Positions 6,408 through 10,320 of a stretch of 10,320 bases of DNA are shown one piece after another; position 1 is the first letter of the stretch, and every line of letters begins with the position of its first letter. The DNA is from Candidatus Poribacteria bacterium (GTDB lineage: Bacteria; Abyssobacteria; SURF-5), in NCBI GenBank assembly GCA_016215705.1, contig JACRIR010000011.1, positions 1 to 10,320 of the forward strand, given 5' to 3'. The notes below the pieces were generated by a model that saw only the letters and a list, made by a program, of their open reading frames with translations, did no database searches and was not told the origin of the DNA. Position numbers and translations under genes: made by a program.

Positions 6408-7891
6408 ACGTCGAGAAGCCCCGAATCCTTGTCGTAGATGATGAATCCGGCATCCGGGAAGGATGTCGAATCAACCTCGAGATGGAAGGCTACGACGTCG
6501 ACGTGGCCGAAGACGGCTTCGCCGGACTGAAGACTTTCAAGGAGCGAGGAAACTACGCCGTCGCCCTCATCGACCTCAAGATGCCCGGGATGGACGGTCT
6601 GGAGCTAATTGAGAAAATCAGAGAACTCGACCAGGACGTTGTCATGTTTGTGATCACCGCCTATGCGACGCTCGACACGGCGGTCGAAGCGACTAAGAAA
6701 GGCGCATACGGATACATAGCCAAGCCGTTCTCGCCGGACGAAATCTTCCTGCCCATCAAACGCGGAATCGAGAGCCGCAATCTTGCTCTCGAGACGAAAA
6801 GGCTCCGGCAGGAGCGCGAGAATCGTCTGCTCGAGGTGGCATTCGAAAGGTCAAAGAGCAACACCATAATCAGGTGCATGACTGACGGCGTTCTGGTAAT
6901 TAACCGCGACAAACAAATCGTACTCAGGAACGAGGCGGCCCGCCGAATCATCCCCGGTTGCGAAAATCTGCCGCTTCCGGCGTCCCTCAGCGCCCTTGCC
7001 GATTTGCATGAGATAATTGACTTCTTGAATGAGACCGCAACTGCCGACTTCAAACCCGGCATTATTTCAAGAGAAGTCGCCATTGGTGAAACAATATTCA
7101 TGGTGAACGTGAGCCCCGTCATGGAACAGGGTGTGGCGTCTTCCGCCGGCGCCGTCGCAGTGTTCCGCGACATCACGGAGCTCAAGAAGCTTGAGACCGC
7201 GAAGTCCATGTTTGTCAGCATGGTGGCGCACGAGGTGAAGAGACCGCTCGGAGTGATTGAGGGATACCTTAATCTGATCCTGAGCGGTAGGGCTGGAGAG
7301 GATGGGCAAAAGCAGAAGGAAATGCTTGAGCGTTCCCTCATCCGCGCCCGCACCCTTCGACAGATGGTGTCCGAATTGATGAACCTAACCGCCATGGAGA
7401 CTGGCAATTTTGCAATCAAGCGAAATCCTCTGAATATCTCTACGGTCGTCAAAGAGGCCACTGACTCATGTCTTGACAAAGCGAAGGAGAAAGAGATAGA
7501 CCTTTCATTAAGCGTCGAGGGTCCCGGCGGCCAGGACGTCGTTCTCGCCGACAAGAGCGCCATGTTCAGCGTATTTGCAAATCTTATCGACAATGCGATT
7601 AAATATACGCCGGAACGCGGCCATGTTGAAGTGCGGGTGGAAAATGCGGGGAATTATGTCAAGGTGACCGTCCGCGACGACGGTATCGGCATCGACGCCG
7701 GAGAGAAGGACAAAATCTTCGATGAGTTCTTCCGCGCCAGAAACAAGTACACCGCCAGGATTCCCGGCACGGGCCTGGGGCTCACTGTCGCAAAGCGCTT
7801 TGTCGGCCTGCACCAGGGCAAGATTACCGTTGAGAGCGCGCCGGCGCAAGGAAGCGTCTTTACGGTATTTCTGCCCATGTGGGAAGAGTGA
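6404..7891 (+). CDS. Hybrid histidine kinase: receiver-PAS-HisKA-HATPase
   Basis: This is a 495-residue soluble protein. The N-terminal receiver (about 7-120) has acidic residues D12/D13, phosphoacceptor D57 in LIDLKMPGMDG, T85 and K107 in AKPF. A helical linker (about 122-150) leads to a PAS-like domain (about 153-262) with MTDGVLVINRDKQIVLRN and a closing VAVFRDITELKKLE. HisKA carries H276 in VAHEVKRPLG. HATPase_c has N393/N397 in FANLIDNAIKY, DDGIGI (425-430) and GTGLGL (455-460). The receiver-first order means a partner kinase can probably modulate this kinase by phosphorylating D57. The ATG overlaps the previous gene by 4 bp, with GGAG eight bases upstream. The next gene follows immediately. 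No output domain is present. Confidence 0.93.
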   Translation: MNVEKPRILVVDDESGIREGCRINLEMEGYDVDVAEDGFAGLKTFKERGNYAVALIDLKMPGMDGLELIEKIRELDQDVVMFVITAYATLDTAVEATKKGAYGYIAKPFSPDEIFLPIKRGIESRNLALETKRLRQERENRLLEVAFERSKSNTIIRCMTDGVLVINRDKQIVLRNEAARRIIPGCENLPLPASLSALADLHEIIDFLNETATADFKPGIISREVAIGETIFMVNVSPVMEQGVASSAGAVAVFRDITELKKLETAKSMFVSMVAHEVKRPLGVIEGYLNLILSGRAGEDGQKQKEMLERSLIRARTLRQMVSELMNLTAMETGNFAIKRNPLNISTVVKEATDSCLDKAKEKEIDLSLSVEGPGGQDVVLADKSAMFSVFANLIDNAIKYTPERGHVEVRVENAGNYVKVTVRDDGIGIDAGEKDKIFDEFFRARNKYTARIPGTGLGLTVAKRFVGLHQGKITVESAPAQGSVFTVFLPMWEE

Positions 7892-9817
7892 GTGGAAGAC
7901 ATGATGGCAGAAACGCATCCCCTCAACATTCCGGAAGAGTTGAACAAACGCAGACAGATTCTCCTCAGAGAACTGAGGAAGCGGACGCTCTGGTTTGTTC
8001 AACTGCGTTGGTTTGTGCCGCCGAGCATCGTCGCAGTCGCTTTGATGGGATACCTGCTGGGTGTCGAGTTCGAAAAAGCGCCGCTCATAGCGGTCGCTGT
8101 GTTTATGCTCGCATACAACGCCATTCTCTATCTGTGGAGCCGAAACCTCGAGAAAGGTCCCGGATGGAAGACGCAAGACATCAAGCGATTCACGCACCTG
8201 CAGGTTGTCCTTGATTATTTCTCGATGTTTCTGCTTATCCACTTCACCGGTGGCATTGCGAGCCCTCTCGTATTCTTCTTCATCTTCCATGTTGTTTTCG
8301 CCTCGATACTCCTGCCGGCGGCATCCGCCTATTTCTTTGCGCTGTTGGCCGTGGCAGGAACGGTTCTCGTGGCAGCCGCAGAGAATTTCAACGTGCTCGC
8401 CCATTACGGCATCAGGTATCAAGGGCTTGACGTCAACCCCCTCCAGAATCCGTTCCATACCCTGCTCAACCTGGGCTTCTTCGCCGCATCTGTATTCATA
8501 ACAGCCTATTCCACAACGGTAATCATGCCCATCTTCCGGAGAAGGATTCAGAATCTGGCCGAACTTTCTGATACCGTGGTGGCAATCAACAATCGGCTGA
8601 ATGCCCTGTACACAATCACCAAATCGATCAGCTCTACGAGCCGTTTCCAGGCGGTTTTGGATATAGCCACCTCCGAGTTGGCTTCGGTGATGCAGGTTTT
8701 CGGCGTGTCAATCAAGCTTCTGAGCGAGGACGGCAAACAGCTCCACTATGCGTCAACCTATGGATTGCCCCCTGAATTCACGAAGGACAAGGTGGTCGAT
8801 CTCGAAAAGAGTCCTCTTAACCGGCGCATCATCGAGGGCGAACCTTATGTAACGGGCAAGATTAACAGCGGCGAGCTGTTTCAGTATGGCGAGAACTTGA
8901 CCGCGATAGGAGTCAAATCGGCTCTCTTCGTGCCTCTCGCGGTCGAAAGACGTGTCATAGGAATCATGGGCGCTTACAGCACGGAGACGGAGCGCTTCGG
9001 AGTCGATGAGCTTGATTTCTTCAGGCTCGCCGCCGGAATCGTGGCGGTCGCTCTTGAGAACGCGCACGCCTTTGAGTCCATCGAGAAACTGAACAAAGAG
9101 CGCCTTTGGTTCATGTTGCGGGTCGCTCACAACTTGCGGGCGCCCCTTACTTCCAGTCTCAGCATAATCAACATGATCCGTGAAGGCTTCATGGGCGAGA
9201 TAACGGAAGAGCAGCGCCAATATCTTTGCCGGGTCACCGAGCGGGCTAAGGGTATGCTTGCCACGCTGAACGAACTCATGATCCTTGCAGAAACCAGAAG
9301 CCACAAGTCGCAAGCCAAAGGCGCGTCTGTCGACCTTGGCGCGGTCGCGAAGAGAATCAAGGGGACCTTCGAGCAAGAAGCAACACAAAAGGGGATCGCC
9401 TTCGCGGTTGACATTCCTGAGGACTTTCCGGCAATCAGTGGGGATACGGAAGCAATTGAGGAGATGTTCGAGAACCTGGTCTCAAACGGCATCAAATATA
9501 CAAAGCCGGGTGGGAGGGTCAGCGTCGAATTCTCACGGGGAACAGCCGACACGGTTCAGATCAGGTTTGCCGACACCGGCATAGGGATTCCTCAGGACGC
9601 AATGCCGCGTCTGTTCACTGAATTCTTCCGAGCAGAGAACGCCAAGCAAGTCCAGGAAGTGGGAACTGGCCTGGGACTGGCTATCGTAAAAGATATTGTG
9701 ATCCAGCATCAAGGACGGATCAACGTGGAAAGCGACGAGGGAAAGGGAACCACCTTTGTCGTGGTTTTTCCTTGTGCTCATGGCAAGGACCAACCGGCCC
9801 TGCGACCATCTGTCTAG
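7892..9817 (+). CDS. Membrane-bound GAF-domain sensor histidine kinase with RegB-like membrane motif
   Basis: The 641-residue reading starts at GTG directly after the previous stop. ATG at 7904, with GGAAG five bases upstream, is an equally good start and costs four residues. About six membrane segments lie at 41-58, 63-83, 103-119, 123-163 (probably two) and 188-213. FTGGIASPLVFFF contains GGIASPL (120-126), like the quinone-binding GGxxNPF of RegB/PrrB. A short helical linker (about 215-245) precedes a GAF domain (about 250-390; ALFVPL and RVIGIMGAYS). HisKA has H413 in VAHNLRAPL, with Asn replacing the usual Glu/Asp after histidine. HATPase_c has N528 and N532 in FENLVSNGIKY, DTGIGIP (561-567) and [11 protein letters not shown] (591-601). 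A redox or quinone signal is inference; GAF ligands cannot be predicted. No receiver or DNA-binding gene follows. Confidence 0.92.
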   Translation: MEDMMAETHPLNIPEELNKRRQILLRELRKRTLWFVQLRWFVPPSIVAVALMGYLLGVEFEKAPLIAVAVFMLAYNAILYLWSRNLEKGPGWKTQDIKRFTHLQVVLDYFSMFLLIHFTGGIASPLVFFFIFHVVFASILLPAASAYFFALLAVAGTVLVAAAENFNVLAHYGIRYQGLDVNPLQNPFHTLLNLGFFAASVFITAYSTTVIMPIFRRRIQNLAELSDTVVAINNRLNALYTITKSISSTSRFQAVLDIATSELASVMQVFGVSIKLLSEDGKQLHYASTYGLPPEFTKDKVVDLEKSPLNRRIIEGEPYVTGKINSGELFQYGENLTAIGVKSALFVPLAVERRVIGIMGAYSTETERFGVDELDFFRLAAGIVAVALENAHAFESIEKLNKERLWFMLRVAHNLRAPLTSSLSIINMIREGFMGEITEEQRQYLCRVTERAKGMLATLNELMILAETRSHKSQAKGASVDLGAVAKRIKGTFEQEATQKGIAFAVDIPEDFPAISGDTEAIEEMFENLVSNGIKYTKPGGRVSVEFSRGTADTVQIRFADTGIGIPQDAMPRLFTEFFRAENAKQVQEVGTGLGLAIVKDIVIQHQGRINVESDEGKGTTFVVVFPCAHGKDQPALRPSV

Positions 9818-10114
9818 GTCTTCGATGATAACGATGTGCTCGCTTGCGCAAGTCGTCCGCGAAGCAACGTCCTTGTCGAAGTTCCGCCGGAATCAAGGAT
9901 GGAGACCAGACAAATCGTTGTTGACCATGATGCACAGAACACTGTCGACTTCTTGAATACTCGTCGTGATCATATGCGGCGCCTTATCCGGAAATGAAAA
10001 GAACGCAATGAATTGCGCCCTTACAGACATGAATCAAGAGATTCCGTAGGGGCGCGATTCATTGCGCCCGATGTATGCTGTCTGATTGCGGCTATGCCGC
10101 GCTGCCTACTCTTA
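9818..10114. other. Intergenic stretch after the signalling operon
   Basis: No convincing gene is seen. A 32-codon ORF (9899-9997) begins with a receiver-like segment but has no usable ribosome-binding site. CTTGCGCAAG (9843-9852) is a perfect 10-bp palindrome. The REP-like inverted repeat lies at 10004-10066. No classical hairpin plus T-run terminator was found after the last kinase gene. Confidence 0.6.
10004..10066. repeat. REP-like imperfect inverted repeat
   Basis: The left arm (10004-10024), reverse-complemented, reads GTAAGGGCGCAATTCATTGCG. The right arm (10046-10066) reads GTAGGGGCGCGATTCATTGCG. They match at 19 of 21 positions, with a 21-base spacer. The right arm also forms its own hairpin, GGGCGC (10050-10055) with GCGCCC (10064-10069). 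It shares the GTAGGGGC core with the two MITE-like elements but lacks their GAGACTGTCC ends, so it is a related or different repeat type. It could stop transcription as a hairpin but has no T-run. Confidence 0.7.
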
Positions 10115-10318
10115 TCAATACGTATCCCATCCTTGCCGCCAACCGCACCTTCTCCTCCAGAGAATACCCCGCTGTCTGAGTTCACCGTGTCTGACAGATT
10201 TCCAAAGCGAGGCCAGTTCCGCTTCCGTGACGCCACGTTCGTTAATCAAACGCCGATTGACGGCCTCCGATTGCTCTGCCATGCGGGCAAGCCAAGCCCT
10301 CAGAGTGTCAGCTTTCAG
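10115..10318 (-). pseudogene. Partial minus-strand ORF, possibly a decayed HTH transposase
   Basis: The frame is open from the right edge to TGA at 10115-10117 and encodes 67 residues. LKADTLRAWLARMAEQSEAV, then about ten residues, then TEAELASLW resembles the helix-turn-helix region of IS1-type transposases (a DTVRRWL-like block, AEHAEAV, then a VQLDELW-like block). After LWKSVRH the sequence becomes arginine/tryptophan-rich and unlike any family I know. Another frame of the same strand looks more protein-like there (YSLEEKVRLAARMGYVLIRV), so a frameshift or remnant is possible. The assignment is from memory and weak. The upstream part lies beyond the window. Confidence 0.3.
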
Positions 10319-10320
10319 CC

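Noticed and set aside
6661-7593. A 310-residue minus-strand ORF inside the hybrid kinase gene.
   Set aside because: It is a shadow of the PAS/HisKA coding region in GC-biased DNA. Its Ser/Arg-rich composition has no motif, while the plus strand has every kinase motif.
7508-8458. A 316-residue minus-strand ORF spanning the end of the hybrid kinase and the start of the membrane kinase.
   Set aside because: It is opposite two clear kinase genes and shows no recognisable domain.

Overview
The window suggests an uncultured, probably anaerobic or redox-flexible, Gram-negative-type bacterium of moderate GC content. It carries an [FeFe]-hydrogenase-like redox sensor kinase, ferredoxin-type clusters and many dispersed palindromic repeats. 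No rRNA or phylogenetic marker other than RecQ is present, so the phylum cannot be assigned. Deltaproteobacteria-like lineages or a candidate phylum would fit.

Layout. The left edge (1-117) holds the last 38 codons of an insertion-sequence transposase. A minus-strand gene (290-877) encodes a PilZ-like domain joined to a C-terminal four-cysteine zinc ribbon. Upstream of it lies a repeat-rich stretch (878-1405). It contains two copies of a small MITE-like element (886-968 and 1205-1294), a sigma-54-like promoter facing the PilZ gene, and a 19-bp-period tandem repeat. From 1406 the plus strand carries a small cysteine-rich ORF, a divergent HU/IHF-family protein and a RecQ helicase. The first two overlap at a nine-adenine run, and 20 bp separate the HU-like gene from recQ.

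The main feature is a four-gene signalling operon (3896-9817). A cytoplasmic kinase is built from two [4Fe-4S] ferredoxin motifs, an [FeFe]-hydrogenase-like H-cluster domain, an RnfB-type Fe-S domain and HisKA/HATPase. It is followed by a stand-alone receiver, a receiver-PAS-HisKA-HATPase hybrid kinase, and a membrane kinase with about six membrane helices, a GAF domain and HisKA/HATPase. The genes are 10 bp apart, overlap by 4 bp, and abut, respectively. That gives three kinases and two receivers with no DNA-binding or enzymatic output domain. The likely reading (inference) is a redox- or hydrogen-responsive phosphorelay whose output is encoded elsewhere or acts by protein-protein contact. 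The hydrogenase-like domain lacks the catalytic proton-transfer cysteine and has altered cysteine spacing, so it looks like a sensor rather than an enzyme. The membrane kinase has a GGIASPL heptapeptide resembling the quinone-binding GGxxNPF of RegB, so both kinases could read redox state.

The right end (9818-10320) has no convincing intact gene. It holds a 21-bp imperfect inverted repeat of the GTAGGGGCGC type and, at the edge, a minus-strand partial ORF that weakly resembles a helix-turn-helix transposase.
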